A DNA stretch of 64,000 bases, taken from contig JAZSBO010000006.1 in the NCBI GenBank assembly GCA_045602425.1, positions 1-64,000 on the forward strand, read 5' to 3'. The translations under genes and the position numbers were made by a program. Source of the DNA: RGIG9608 sp045602425. GTDB lineage: Bacteria > Bacteroidota > Bacteroidia > Bacteroidales > Paludibacteraceae. Shown piece by piece: positions 7,599 through 17,092 of this stretch. How positions within the stretch are numbered: position 1 is the stretch's first letter; every line of letters starts with the position of its first letter. A model generated the notes under the pieces. It searched no databases. It saw only the letters and a program-made list of their open reading frames with translations, and was not told where the DNA came from.

Positions 7599-8639
7599 TT
7601 ATTTTAACAATTCCTTTCTTTTCGGGATTTGCATAGTAACACAATGCAATGAGCCATGCTGACGAATCAGCACTCTACAATCTACACCCACTATCTCTCT
7701 GCCGGGGAAAGCCTCGGCAAGCACCGCCATAGCACGAGCATCATTATCTACTTGTGCATAAGTAGGCATAAGCACAACTCCGTTTATTATCAAAAAATTA
7801 GCATACGTAGCAGGCAATCGTTCTCCTTCGAAATACACAGCATCTGCCATCGGCAATGGCAAAAGTCGATAAGGTTTTCCATCGGCAGTTTTCAGTTGCT
7901 TTAGCTGTTGCTCCATACGAGCAAGCGAATTGTAGTGTTCGTCTGCCTTGTCCGTACACTGCACATACACAATAGTATTGTCGGGGCAAAGTCGTGCCAA
8001 AGTATCGATATGGCTATCGGTATCGTCGCCAGATAAATAGCCATCGTCAAGCCAAAGCACTCGCTCCACGCCAAGCCTTGTGCGAAGCATTTGCTCGGCT
8101 TCAGCCACAGAAGCAAAATTATTTCTATTCGGTGCCAACAAGCATTCCGAAGTAGTAAGCAATGTACCTTTCCCATCGCTTTCTATGGAGCCACCCTCAA
8201 GCACTACATCGCGATTATCCGAATAACAAACATCGCCCAATAGGTCTGTTTGCATCAATTTAGCATTGATTTGATTATCTTTGTCGGCAGCAAACTTCAT
8301 TCCCCAACCATTAAAACAAAAATCGGCTACAATAGGCGTTCCTTGTTCATCAAAAAGGGAAATAAAACCATGGTCGCGAGCCCAAGTATCGTTGGTAAGG
8401 CACTCAAAAAAGCGAATATTTTCCGTAGGAATATTTGCATTCGCAAGTTGATTTTTTACAACATCGACCTCTGGAGTAACTATAAGCAACAACTCACGCT
8501 TGACTACTTCTCGTGCAATTGCCAAAAAGCACTCTACGGCATCTGGCAAGCAATCGCACCAATCGGTGTTAGCATGTGGCCAAGTTAACATAATGCCACG
8601 TTGAGGTTCCCATTCGGCAGGTAAGCGTAACGTTTTCAT
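7599..8639 (-). CDS. aguA: Agmatine deiminase (PPAD-family guanidino hydrolase)
   Basis: 346 residues, the length of agmatine deiminases, without a signal peptide, which argues against a secreted peptidyl-arginine deiminase. The catalytic set is visible: NDTWARDHGFI (Asp), VLEGGSIESDGKGTLL, DTDSHIDTLAR (His) and the terminal Cys in QHGSLHCVTMQ. It would convert agmatine to N-carbamoylputrescine and ammonia in the cytosol, feeding putrescine synthesis or nitrogen recovery. Its ATG overlaps the serB stop by 4 bp, implying translational coupling, and the FISUMP gene follows 7 nt downstream. Confidence 0.92.
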   Translation of the reverse strand: MKTLRLPAEWEPQRGIMLTWPHANTDWCDCLPDAVECFLAIAREVVKRELLLIVTPEVDVVKNQLANANIPTENIRFFECLTNDTWARDHGFISLFDEQGTPIVADFCFNGWGMKFAADKDNQINAKLMQTDLLGDVCYSDNRDVVLEGGSIESDGKGTLLTTSECLLAPNRNNFASVAEAEQMLRTRLGVERVLWLDDGYLSGDDTDSHIDTLARLCPDNTIVYVQCTDKADEHYNSLARMEQQLKQLKTADGKPYRLLPLPMADAVYFEGERLPATYANFLIINGVVLMPTYAQVDNDARAMAVLAEAFPGREIVGVDCRVLIRQHGSLHCVTMQIPKRKELLK

Positions 8640-9892
8640 TTTCGTTCATCAATATAAGAATCCTTAAAACCAAGAAAATAGAGAATGCCATCGAGCCCAA
8701 CCGTAGAGATTGCTTGTCGAGCATTTTCTTTCACTTTTGGTTTGGCATGAAAAGCAATGCCAAGTCCAGCTACGTTGAGCATTTGCAAATCGTTTGCTCC
8801 ATCGCCTACAGCAACCACTTGTTGCAAATCTATATTTTCCACTTGTGCTATCAATCGCAACAATTCAGCTTTTCGTTTGGCATCAACAACATCGCCAATA
8901 TAACGCCCTGTGAGTTTGCCATCAACTATTTCCAATTCATTTGCATAAACGTAATCAATGCCAAATTTTTGTTTCAAATAATTACCAAAATAAGAGAATC
9001 CTCCTGAAAGAATAGCAATTTTATAACCCGTACGCTTCAATACCGAAATCAAACGGTCTGCTCCCTCCATTATCGGCAACCGGTGAGCAATTTCCTGCAT
9101 AGCCGAAGCCTCAACACCTTTGAGCAAAGCTACACGTTGTTTGAAACTTTCGGTAAAATCTATCTCTCCACGCATAGCCGACTCTGTTATTTTTTTAACC
9201 TCATCGGCCACACCTGCGTAAGCCGCCAATTCATCGATCACCTCCGTCTTAATCAATGTAGAGTCCATATCGAAACAAATCAAACGACGACTGCGGCGAT
9301 ACAAATTATCTTCTTGGAACGAAATATCGAACTCTTGCTCTTTAGCCAATTCCAAAAATCGTAATTGCATTTCTGCTTTATTTTTCGGTGTTCCACGCAC
9401 AGAAAACTCAACACAAGCTTTTGAAACTTGAGCAACACCATTTTCCAATGGCACACGTCCTGTCAGACGTTTCATATCGTCAATATTCATCTCTTGCGAG
9501 GCAACGACTTGGGCTACACTTGCAATGTTACGAGCCGTTATCTTATGTCCAAGCATAGTTATAATATACCTATTTTTACCTTGCATTTTCACCCAATTAG
9601 CATACAAATCTTTCTCGATAGGAGTAAAGTTTATTTTTATATCGAGTTCGGCAGCTTTGAGCAAAAGTCCACGAAGAATTTTCCCTGACTCCGATTCATT
9701 AGGCGAATGAAACAATATATCCAACGACAAATGATTATGAATAGAAGCCTGACCTATATCCAAAATCGTAGTGTCATATTTTGCTAATACTTCTGCAATA
9801 GCTACCGTCAAACCAGGGCGGTCACGACCAGAAATTGAAATCAAAATTATTTCATCAGAGAGTTCCATAACTTTATTTTTTTCAGAAAACAT
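8636..9892 (-). CDS. serB: Phosphoserine phosphatase with N-terminal ACT region
   Basis: 418 residues. The first about 190 residues contain ACT-type regulatory sequence (ISISGRDRPGLTVAIAEVL, then a second unit around 105-180). The HAD phosphatase domain starts at ICFDMDSTLI with nucleophile Asp208 and Asp210, continues with ILSGGFSYFG and ends with the metal motif VGDGANDLQML. It catalyses the last step of serine synthesis. Met1 at 9892 gives an 8-nt gap to the upstream phosphatase gene; Met9 (9868) is an alternative start. The stop overlaps the aguA ATG. Confidence 0.95.
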   Translation of the reverse strand: MFSEKNKVMELSDEIILISISGRDRPGLTVAIAEVLAKYDTTILDIGQASIHNHLSLDILFHSPNESESGKILRGLLLKAAELDIKINFTPIEKDLYANWVKMQGKNRYIITMLGHKITARNIASVAQVVASQEMNIDDMKRLTGRVPLENGVAQVSKACVEFSVRGTPKNKAEMQLRFLELAKEQEFDISFQEDNLYRRSRRLICFDMDSTLIKTEVIDELAAYAGVADEVKKITESAMRGEIDFTESFKQRVALLKGVEASAMQEIAHRLPIMEGADRLISVLKRTGYKIAILSGGFSYFGNYLKQKFGIDYVYANELEIVDGKLTGRYIGDVVDAKRKAELLRLIAQVENIDLQQVVAVGDGANDLQMLNVAGLGIAFHAKPKVKENARQAISTVGLDGILYFLGFKDSYIDERK

Positions 9893-9899
9893 TTATACT

Positions 9900-10367
9900 T
9901 TACTTTTTAGATTGAATAAAATCAAACAATCCCAAACATGCATCTTCTAAAATGTCCAAAACATATTCAAAGCCGTCATAACCTGAATAATAAGGATCGG
10001 GAACATGATCAATTTCAAATTTACTACAAAAATCTGTCATCCGATAGATTTTATTTTTTAAATCTCTATCAGGAGTCATTCGTACAACAGCATCATAATT
10101 CATATCATCCATCACCAAAATCATATCAAACCGCTCAAAGTCGTCTTCTACAAATGGACGTGCACGATGCATCAATGCCAAACCACGCTTTTGAGCCGCA
10201 TTCCTCATTCGCATATCAGGCAATTCTCCACGATGTCCGGCATACGTACCTGCCGAATCAATCACAAAATTTGTTGCAAGACCTTTATCTTCGAGCAGTT
10301 GCAACATAACACCTTCGGCAGCTGGTGATCGACATATATTCCCGAGACAAACAAAAAGTAAATTCAT
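9900..10367 (-). CDS. Low-molecular-weight protein-tyrosine phosphatase
   Basis: 155 residues from the start chosen here (MNLLFVCLGNICRSPAAEGV). The signature CxGNxCRS places the nucleophile at Cys7 with Arg13, and DPYYSG near the C-terminus supplies the general acid. The frame is open for 16 codons further upstream, but a good -7 box (10386-10393) lies inside that extension, so the ATG at 10367 is preferred. In related bacteria such enzymes often dephosphorylate capsule or exopolysaccharide tyrosine kinases; no such kinase is in the window. It leads the ptp-serB-aguA-FISUMP run. Confidence 0.93.
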   Translation of the reverse strand: MNLLFVCLGNICRSPAAEGVMLQLLEDKGLATNFVIDSAGTYAGHRGELPDMRMRNAAQKRGLALMHRARPFVEDDFERFDMILVMDDMNYDAVVRMTPDRDLKNKIYRMTDFCSKFEIDHVPDPYYSGYDGFEYVLDILEDACLGLFDFIQSKK

Positions 10368-10385
10368 CTTTTCTTTTTTAAAGTT

Positions 10386-10393
10386 CAAAAATA
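10386..10393 (-). promoter_or_regulatory. -7 box for the ptp-serB-aguA run
   Basis: The minus strand reads TATTTTTG 19 nt upstream of the preferred ATG at 10367; it is back to back with the phoH promoter. Confidence 0.6.
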
Positions 10394-10427
10394 CAACACT
10401 CATTCCAAATTGCAATCTCTTTTATCG

Positions 10428-10435
10428 TATCTTTG
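10428..10435 (+). promoter_or_regulatory. -7 box for phoH
   Basis: The plus strand reads TATCTTTG, matching TAnnTTTG, 14 nt before the ATG at 10450, so the mRNA leader would be only a few nucleotides long. Confidence 0.6.
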
Positions 10436-10449
10436 TAAAAATTTTATTG

Positions 10450-11385
10450 ATGCAAGAAACTATCTACACACTTTCTGAGAACATTGATGCAGTTGTTTTT
10501 TACGGTACAAACAATTGTAATTTAAACATTTTACGTAATCAATTTCCCAATGTTCAGTTCTCTGCAAGAGGTTTAGCAATAAAAATTAACGCTTCCGAAA
10601 AAGAGACATCTGTTTTCATAGCTGTACTAAAAAAAATAGAGTCTTTTTGCCTATTAAATAACAGTTTAGGAGAAAAACATTTACTTGAAATAATAAAAGG
10701 AGAACAACCATTTACCAGCAAAAACGATCAACTAATTTTACATGGTGTAAACGGAAAAAACATAACTGCTCGCACCGAAAACCAACAAAAATTGGTCAAG
10801 GCTTACGAAGAAAACGATTTGCTTTTTGCAATCGGCCCTGCGGGTTCTGGAAAAACTTATACAGCAATAGCATTAGCAGTTCGTTCTTTGAAAAATAAAG
10901 AGGTAAAGAAAATCATTTTAAGTCGTCCTGCTGTAGAAGCGGGTGAGAAATTAGGATTCTTGCCCGGCGATATGAAAGAAAAAATCGACCCATATCTACA
11001 ACCTCTTTACGATGCATTACAAGAAATGATTCCGATAGCAAAACTGAAAGACTATCTTGAAAAGGGGACAATACAGATTGCTCCACTCGCTTTTATGCGA
11101 GGTAGAACATTGAACGATGCAGTAGTGATACTCGACGAAGCTCAAAACACTACCATTCCTCAAATGAAAATGTTTCTAACAAGGCTTGGTGTTAATGCTC
11201 GTATGATTGTAACAGGAGACATGACGCAAATAGACCTCCCCATTTCCCAAAAATCAGGACTACGCGATGCTTTGGAAAAACTTAACACCATAAAAGGAAT
11301 TCACATTGTGCATTTTGCACAAAAAGACATTGTTCGGCATCGACTCGTACAAAAAATAGTAGAAGCCTACGAAAAGAAAGATTAA
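10450..11385 (+). CDS. phoH: PhoH-like ATPase
   Basis: 311 residues from the ATG at 10450 (a TTG directly upstream is a less likely start). The Walker A motif GPAGSGKT is at about 129-136, followed by the PhoH signature KIILSRPAVEAGEKLGFLPG and Walker B VVILDEAQNT, then TGDMTQIDLP. It is a cytosolic P-loop ATPase; PhoH proteins are linked to RNA metabolism and often sit near ybeY, which is not seen here. It is convergent with korB through a shared terminator. Confidence 0.95.
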   Translation: MQETIYTLSENIDAVVFYGTNNCNLNILRNQFPNVQFSARGLAIKINASEKETSVFIAVLKKIESFCLLNNSLGEKHLLEIIKGEQPFTSKNDQLILHGVNGKNITARTENQQKLVKAYEENDLLFAIGPAGSGKTYTAIALAVRSLKNKEVKKIILSRPAVEAGEKLGFLPGDMKEKIDPYLQPLYDALQEMIPIAKLKDYLEKGTIQIAPLAFMRGRTLNDAVVILDEAQNTTIPQMKMFLTRLGVNARMIVTGDMTQIDLPISQKSGLRDALEKLNTIKGIHIVHFAQKDIVRHRLVQKIVEAYEKKD

Positions 11386-11392
11386 CACAAGA

Positions 11393-11423
11393 AAAAAAGG
11401 GAAGCATCAACTTCCCTTTTTAT
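11393..11423. terminator. Bidirectional terminator between phoH and korB
   Basis: AAAAAGGGAAG, loop CATCAA and CTTCCCTTTTT form an 11-bp stem with A and T runs on either side, so it can terminate both convergent genes. It overlaps the korB stop codon. Confidence 0.8.
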
Positions 11424-12442
11424 TTTACTTCCCAAATATCGTTTGTTAATAACAACTCTTGAAAGTTATGATACGCCTTCTGTTCTGATACCGATTTTAA
11501 TTGTTCGTGTACAGAATCATCATAAGTTGGTGCTTCAACATCACGAATCACACCCAATGCAATAGGGAAATCAGGTCCTTCCATTAAAGCCAATTTTAAA
11601 TGCAATGTGTTATCTATACAATGTGCGTCATGCACAAGAACATCTTTTTCCGAATACCCTTCACCCAATTTTACAACCTTCAAACCAAACCCTTCTTGCA
11701 CGAGTCCATATTCTTTATTCTCACCAAAAATCATTGGCTTCTCATGCTCAAGATAAATCGCATTTTTTGCACGTCCTTCTTTATTATAAACAGAATCATG
11801 AGTTCCATCATTGAAAATAACACAGTTTTGCAAAATCTCACACACAGACGTACCTTTATGTTTTGTAGCTGCTTTCAGCACTTCTACCGTACCAGTAGCA
11901 TCGGTAGCTACCGCACGAGCAAAAAAACGCCCACGAGCCCCAAAACAAAGTTCCGCAGGACAAAACGGATCTTCCACCGTACCATAAGGCGATGATTTAC
12001 TCACAAAACCACGTGGCGAAGTTGGAGAATATTGTCCTTTTGTTAATCCATAAATACGATTATTTAACAATACGATATTTATATCAATATTCCGACGAAC
12101 AGCATGAATAAAATGATTACCTCCAATGGCTAATCCATCACCATCACCCGATATTTGCCACACCATAATATCAGGATTAGCAACTTTAAATCCCGTAGAA
12201 ATAGCCGCTGCACGCCCATGTATTGTTTGCATTGCATATGTATTCATATAATAAGGCAAACGACTCGAACATCCAATCCCACTAATCACAGCCGTATTGT
12301 AAGGAGCGATACCTAACTCTGCCAACGCCTTATGCAATGACGCCAAAAAGAAATGATCGCCACACCCTGGACACCAGCGTGGTTGCCCTTTTTTAAAATC
12401 TTTTGCTGTATATTCACTCATAATCAAATTTTCCTTTTTCAT
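11420..12442 (-). CDS. korB: 2-oxoacid:ferredoxin oxidoreductase, beta subunit (KorB type)
   Basis: 340 residues. The thiamine-diphosphate-binding half of the enzyme is evident from RWCPGCGDHFFLASL near the N-terminus, GIGCSSRLPYYMNTY, and the GDG-N motif GDGDGLAIGGNHFIHA with LLNNRIYGLTKGQ. With the alpha subunit it oxidatively decarboxylates a 2-oxoacid, most likely 2-oxoglutarate, to the CoA ester and reduces ferredoxin. The ATG at 12442 overlaps the korA stop (ATGA); the internal ATG at 12421 (MSEYTAKDF) is where many homologues begin. Reduced ferredoxin could feed the Rnf complex encoded at 29.8-34.9 kb. Confidence 0.93.
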   Translation of the reverse strand: MKKENLIMSEYTAKDFKKGQPRWCPGCGDHFFLASLHKALAELGIAPYNTAVISGIGCSSRLPYYMNTYAMQTIHGRAAAISTGFKVANPDIMVWQISGDGDGLAIGGNHFIHAVRRNIDINIVLLNNRIYGLTKGQYSPTSPRGFVSKSSPYGTVEDPFCPAELCFGARGRFFARAVATDATGTVEVLKAATKHKGTSVCEILQNCVIFNDGTHDSVYNKEGRAKNAIYLEHEKPMIFGENKEYGLVQEGFGLKVVKLGEGYSEKDVLVHDAHCIDNTLHLKLALMEGPDFPIALGVIRDVEAPTYDDSVHEQLKSVSEQKAYHNFQELLLTNDIWEVK

Positions 12443-14277
12443 TTATTATTCATCAATATTTTATCGAACGCCTCAACAAGTTCCGCAACGACAAATGGTT
12501 GACCTTTTACCTCATTAAATTGATATGGATTAAATCCTGTTATTTTCATTTTTAAATAAGCTGCAAACTGCCCAAGATTTTGCTCTGCAACAACGACCTT
12601 CTTGTATTTCTTCAAAACCTCTTCTGTATTTTTTGGCAATGGATTTAAGTACGAAAAATGTGCTAAAGCTACTCGTTTCCCCTGCTGATTCATCTCTTGC
12701 ATCGCAGAATACAAATGTCCGTACGTCCCACCAAAACCTACTATCAACAAATCGGCATCATCTACACAACCTTCAACTTGAACATCTGGCACCTCTATGT
12801 TTGCGATTTTTTGTGCACGAATGCGACACATTTTATCATGATTTTCAGGATCAGTCGATATTGCTCCCGTATTACCATCTTTTTCCAACCCTCCTAAAAT
12901 ATGCATAAACCCTTCTTGTCCTGGAATTGCCCAATAACGCACACCTTTCTGATTTCTTTGATATGGAGTATAATTATCTTTCATCTCAGAAGAAACATAA
13001 GGTGGATTTATTGCTGGATAATTCTCTAAATCAGGCAATCGCCATGCACCAGAGCCATTTGCAACAAAAGCATCAGTAAGTAAAACCACTGGCGTCATAT
13101 ATTCCAAAGCAATTTTAGATGCCATATATGCAGCATCAAAACATTGCGTTGGTGAAGTTGCAGCCAATACTGGCATTGGAGATTCTCCATTTCTTCCAAA
13201 AAGTACTTGCAACAAATCGGTTTGTTCGGATTTAGTTGGCAAACCTGTTGATGGACCACCACGTTGAACATCAACCACCACAAGCGGGAGTTCTGTTATC
13301 ACAGCTAAATTCATTGCTTCCGATTTCAAACATATACCAGGTCCTGATGTCGAAGTAACAGCCAATGCTCCTGCAAAAGAAGCCCCAACAGCCGTGGCAC
13401 AACCCGAAATTTCATCTTCACACTGTACAGTTATCACACCTAAAGATTTGTGTTTCGATAATTCATGTAAAATATCGGTAGCTGGAGTAATCGGATATGA
13501 GCCTAAAAACAACTGTAAACCAGACTTTTCAGCAGCAGCTATCAAACCATAAGCAGTAGCTTTATTTCCACTTATATCCATATATTTCCCTGGTACAGCA
13601 TCTTTTGTTTCCACACGATAAGTATGGCAAACCGAAGCATGTGTATTATGTCCATAATCATAACCTGCATGAACAACTTTAACATTTGCTTCTGCCAAAA
13701 GAGGTTTCTTTGCAAATTTTTCTCGCAAAAAGCTCTCCGCAACTTTCAAATCGCGATTAAACAACCAGCACACAAGTCCCAAAGCAAACATATTTCGACA
13801 TTTAAGCATTGACTTATTATCCAATCCCGTTTCAGCCAAACAGTCTTTTACCATTTGAGTAATAGGAGCTGCTATTACATCTTGTTTTATGCCTAATTCT
13901 TCGATAGGATTATCTGTCTTAAAAGCCGCTTTCTCCAAGTCCGATGGCTTAAAGCAGTCTGTATCTATAATTATACAGGCAGTAGATTTTGCAAATCGAT
14001 ATTGAGTTTTTAACGCAGCAGCATTCATTGCCACCAAAACATCACATTTATCACCGGGGGTAAACACCTTTTTTGCACCAATATGCACTTGGAAACCAGA
14101 AACTCCTGTAAGAGAACCCTGTGGAGCACGAATATCTGCAGGATAATCGGGGAATGTACTTATGTCGTTACCAACCGTTGCAGAAATTGTAGAAAAAATA
14201 TTTCCTGCCAATTGCATTCCATCACCCGAATCACCCGAGAAACGAACCACTACTTGCTGTTTATCTATTATATTCAT
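12439..14277 (-). CDS. korA: 2-oxoacid:ferredoxin oxidoreductase, fused gamma-alpha subunit (KorA type)
   Basis: 612 residues from MNIIDKQQ (14277); the frame stays open 12 codons further up, but that extension is Asn/Lys-rich and unlike the family. The N-terminal about 190 residues are the gamma domain (VVVRFSGDSGDGMQLAG); the alpha (pyrimidine-binding) domain follows with SYPITPATDILHELSKH, QCEDEISGCATAVGASFAGA and TSTSGPGICLKSEAMNLA. The C-terminal part carries LIVGFGGTYGHLYSAMQEM. Together with korB, which overlaps its stop, it forms a complete two-gene enzyme. Confidence 0.94.
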   Translation of the reverse strand: MNIIDKQQVVVRFSGDSGDGMQLAGNIFSTISATVGNDISTFPDYPADIRAPQGSLTGVSGFQVHIGAKKVFTPGDKCDVLVAMNAAALKTQYRFAKSTACIIIDTDCFKPSDLEKAAFKTDNPIEELGIKQDVIAAPITQMVKDCLAETGLDNKSMLKCRNMFALGLVCWLFNRDLKVAESFLREKFAKKPLLAEANVKVVHAGYDYGHNTHASVCHTYRVETKDAVPGKYMDISGNKATAYGLIAAAEKSGLQLFLGSYPITPATDILHELSKHKSLGVITVQCEDEISGCATAVGASFAGALAVTSTSGPGICLKSEAMNLAVITELPLVVVDVQRGGPSTGLPTKSEQTDLLQVLFGRNGESPMPVLAATSPTQCFDAAYMASKIALEYMTPVVLLTDAFVANGSGAWRLPDLENYPAINPPYVSSEMKDNYTPYQRNQKGVRYWAIPGQEGFMHILGGLEKDGNTGAISTDPENHDKMCRIRAQKIANIEVPDVQVEGCVDDADLLIVGFGGTYGHLYSAMQEMNQQGKRVALAHFSYLNPLPKNTEEVLKKYKKVVVAEQNLGQFAAYLKMKITGFNPYQFNEVKGQPFVVAELVEAFDKILMNNK

Positions 14278-14419
14278 TGTATTATTTTTCGGATTTTTAA
14301 ATAATTTTTGCAAAAATAACCATTTTTAATTTACGCAATACGAAATAATGAATATTTATTAACTTCCACCTCTTTTTTAGCATATTTTTCAAAGTATATT
14401 CTAAAAAAATAGTATATTT

Positions 14420-15511
14420 TTACATTTTATTAAAGTACGTATCAAGCATTTTATTTGCTGCTACAAACGAGCTAACTTTATCCTCAAGTAACAATTTTTC
14501 ATACTCTTGCAACATACGTTCTATTGTTTCATTATTATAAAAATGGCTACGAAGATGCTCATCTATAGTCTCATACATCCAGTATTTTGCTTGACGTTGT
14601 CGTTTTTCTTGAAAAAAACCATTCCCTTTTGTAAAAGCCACATATTCATTTATCATATCCCAAACATCAGAAACACCATTTTTTTCTACAGCCGAGCACG
14701 TTAAAACTTTAGGTAACCATTTTGACTCTGGCAACGGAAACAGATGTAATGCATTTTTAAATTGTGCTTTCGCAAGATTTGCCTTTTCAATATTATTTCC
14801 ATCAGCCTTATTAATGGCAATACCATCTGCCATTTCCATTATTCCACGCTTTATCCCTTGAAGTTCATCGCCCGTACCTGAAAGTTGAATCAGTAAAAAG
14901 AAATCCACCATCGAATGAACAGCCGTTTCTGACTGCCCAACACCAACAGTTTCAACAAAAATAGTATCAAAACCAGCCGCTTCGCACAACACAATTGTTT
15001 CTCGTGTTTTTCGAGCAACGCCACCCAAAGAACCTGCCGAAGGCGAAGGGCGTATAAACGCATTTTTTGCAACGGATAGTTCCTCCATCCTTGTTTTATC
15101 ACCAAGAATACTTCCTTTCGACCGTTCGCTACTTGGGTCGATAGCCAGCACTGCTAAACGATGTCCGCTTTTCACCAAATGCATTCCTAAAGCATCAATA
15201 AATGTACTTTTCCCAGCACCGGGCACTCCCGTAATTCCTACTCGCACAGATTTCCCTGCGTAAGGCAAACAACGTTCTATCACCTTCTGAGCCTTTTCTT
15301 GATGTTCGGGGCGAGTACTCTCTACCAACGTAACAGCCTGACTTAACACTGTCATATTTTTATCTAAAATACCTGACACATAATCATCTACACTCAACTC
15401 TGGCGAGCGTTGTTTTTTCTTACGATAAGGATTCACCATTGGTGGCTGTTGAACGCCACCATTAACTGTCAATCCTAAAAAATCGGAACTATTTTCAATA
15501 TGTTTATCCAT
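14420..15511 (-). CDS. meaB: Methylmalonyl-CoA mutase-associated GTPase (MeaB/ArgK)
   Basis: 363 residues. The P-loop GITGVPGAGKST is at about 92-103, followed by LAVLAIDPSSERSKGSILGDKTRM (switch region) and FVETVGVGQSETAVHSMVDF, the metallochaperone signature of the MeaB/ArgK family. NKADGNN supplies the guanine specificity motif. It protects and reloads the B12 cofactor of methylmalonyl-CoA mutase, used in the succinate-propionate pathway; the mutase is not in this window. No tight operon partner is seen. Confidence 0.95.
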   Translation of the reverse strand: MDKHIENSSDFLGLTVNGGVQQPPMVNPYRKKKQRSPELSVDDYVSGILDKNMTVLSQAVTLVESTRPEHQEKAQKVIERCLPYAGKSVRVGITGVPGAGKSTFIDALGMHLVKSGHRLAVLAIDPSSERSKGSILGDKTRMEELSVAKNAFIRPSPSAGSLGGVARKTRETIVLCEAAGFDTIFVETVGVGQSETAVHSMVDFFLLIQLSGTGDELQGIKRGIMEMADGIAINKADGNNIEKANLAKAQFKNALHLFPLPESKWLPKVLTCSAVEKNGVSDVWDMINEYVAFTKGNGFFQEKRQRQAKYWMYETIDEHLRSHFYNNETIERMLQEYEKLLLEDKVSSFVAANKMLDTYFNKM

Positions 15512-15586
15512 AATACAAAAAATAAATTACGGAATGCACCAATGATTTTGTTTTAGCACATTCCGCAAAAAAACATCACAATATTT

Positions 15587-16696
15587 TTATTTTACGACAT
15601 CCCATTCTAATGTTATGTATTGTTTGGATGCTGAAGGATCGTTGGTAACCAACTCTATTCGTTTTTGAAAATGTATTTCAGGTAATTCTTTTGGTAACAA
15701 TTCAACATTTATCAGTACACTTTTCCCTGGATCAATAGTTTTTTTATCTGCAACAACTTTCAAAAAATCACACATCGGATCAATGTAACGGATTTTCAAT
15801 GAAGAAAGCCCCACGTTTTTAAGACTTAAAGTAACTTTTTTGCCCGTTCCTTTTTTTACTTTGCCAAATGAAATATTTGATTTTTCTAATTCTGCAATAG
15901 GAGCTTTCAAACGTTGAGACGACGTCATATTATCAAAATTTTCTTTCATCGAAGCAAAAACAAACAAACGTGTGTCTATACCTGTTTTTACCGTTTTCCC
16001 ATTTAACGCTACAGCCAACGTATCGGTATGACTACCCCATTGCTCCGACTTTTTCGAATTATAGGTTATTTGCATAACTCCTGTTTGAGTCGGATAAAGA
16101 TAATTTGTACGTTGACCAGCAACAGGTCTTTGTGGTATAATCTTTATTGATAAATATTTTGGACAATTAGGAAACGAAACAGTAAAAGGTTCTTCTGAAT
16201 TATTATATACGCCAATAGAATCAACCAACATTGCACCTTGCTTAAATTCTTTAAACGATAGACGCTGACGCTCCAAGCTAAGAGATCCTATCTTTATAGG
16301 ATATTTTTCACGAATTACCTCTCCTGAAATTTTCAATACAAACGTAGATTGTTTGTTCGATTCGCCTCCAATAATCACAGTTATCGATTTAGAGAAAACT
16401 CCCGGACGACCTTGTGGATTGTACGTAACCGAAATTTTATTTGTTACACCCGGTGCTATCGGAGCCTTTGGCCAGTTTGGTGTAGTACAACCACACGAAG
16501 CTCGCACTGATTTTAGAACAACTGGTTCTGTGCCATTGTTTGTAAATTCAAAGTCGTGCGTAACACGACCACCCGACTCATTTATCAAACCAAAACTAAA
16601 AGATTCCTCTTTAAAGACTACATTCAAATCATTTTTCTGTGCATAAACAGATATTGCACATACAAAAAATAAAAAACAAAAAAGTTGCTTTTTCAT
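15587..16696 (-). CDS. Secreted DUF1573 protein with repeated Ig-like domains
   Basis: 369 residues with a clear signal peptide (MKKQLFCFLFFVCAISVYAQ). The first domain has the DUF1573 signature: FGLINESGGRVTHDFEFTNNG, then VRASCGCTTPNWPKAPIAPG with the typical SCGCTTP motif. A second similar beta-sandwich near 270-369 begins ISFGKVKKGTGKKVTLSLKN. Such proteins are common periplasmic or surface proteins in Bacteroidetes with unknown roles. It starts 8 nt downstream of the 95-residue gene, so the two may share a transcript. Confidence 0.85.
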   Translation of the reverse strand: MKKQLFCFLFFVCAISVYAQKNDLNVVFKEESFSFGLINESGGRVTHDFEFTNNGTEPVVLKSVRASCGCTTPNWPKAPIAPGVTNKISVTYNPQGRPGVFSKSITVIIGGESNKQSTFVLKISGEVIREKYPIKIGSLSLERQRLSFKEFKQGAMLVDSIGVYNNSEEPFTVSFPNCPKYLSIKIIPQRPVAGQRTNYLYPTQTGVMQITYNSKKSEQWGSHTDTLAVALNGKTVKTGIDTRLFVFASMKENFDNMTSSQRLKAPIAELEKSNISFGKVKKGTGKKVTLSLKNVGLSSLKIRYIDPMCDFLKVVADKKTIDPGKSVLINVELLPKELPEIHFQKRIELVTNDPSASKQYITLEWDVVK

Positions 16697-16704
16697 AATC
16701 GATT

Positions 16705-16992
16705 CTATTTTTTTGTTAAGTTTTTCAAATCTTCTATTGTTTCTGCGATTTTCACATTAAAATCTTCTGCAAGTTTTTTATAGTAGGCTTTAACCAACTT
16801 TGCATCGTTTGTTCCACTCGGATGATTCACCCTTGCCACAAACTCTTTATCCAACTCATAAACGTGCTTTATAAAAGCAGAAAATTTATCTCCATCAACT
16901 TCTTTTATAAGAAAACAACTAACATACGCTTCCATTGCTACTTCGTGCAAAAGAAAATGAATGTTTTTCTTCAAGATTCTACGACTTGCCAT
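16705..16992 (-). CDS. Small conserved hypothetical protein
   Basis: 95 residues, strongly helical and Lys/Glu-rich, starting MASRRILKKNIHFLLHEVAMEAYVS and ending in a charged ETIEDLKNLTKK tail. No signal peptide, membrane segment or catalytic motif is visible, so it is probably cytosolic. It resembles uncharacterised Bacteroidetes proteins of the same size that begin with RRILKK. It sits 8 nt upstream of the DUF1573 gene. I assign no function. Confidence 0.7.
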   Translation of the reverse strand: MASRRILKKNIHFLLHEVAMEAYVSCFLIKEVDGDKFSAFIKHVYELDKEFVARVNHPSGTNDAKLVKAYYKKLAEDFNVKIAETIEDLKNLTKK

Positions 16993-17063
16993 ATTTTTAT
17001 TTTTTTAAGATAACAATGTACAAAAGTAACCATTTAATTGTGTGTACTCAATCTTTTTTCTGT

Positions 17064-17071
17064 TAATTTTG
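17064..17071 (+). promoter_or_regulatory. -7 box for the beta-helix lipoprotein run
   Basis: TAATTTTG on the plus strand, 21 nt before the ATG at 17093, in the divergent gap from the 95-residue gene. Confidence 0.55.
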
Positions 17072-17092
17072 CACAAATATTCTTAATTTATT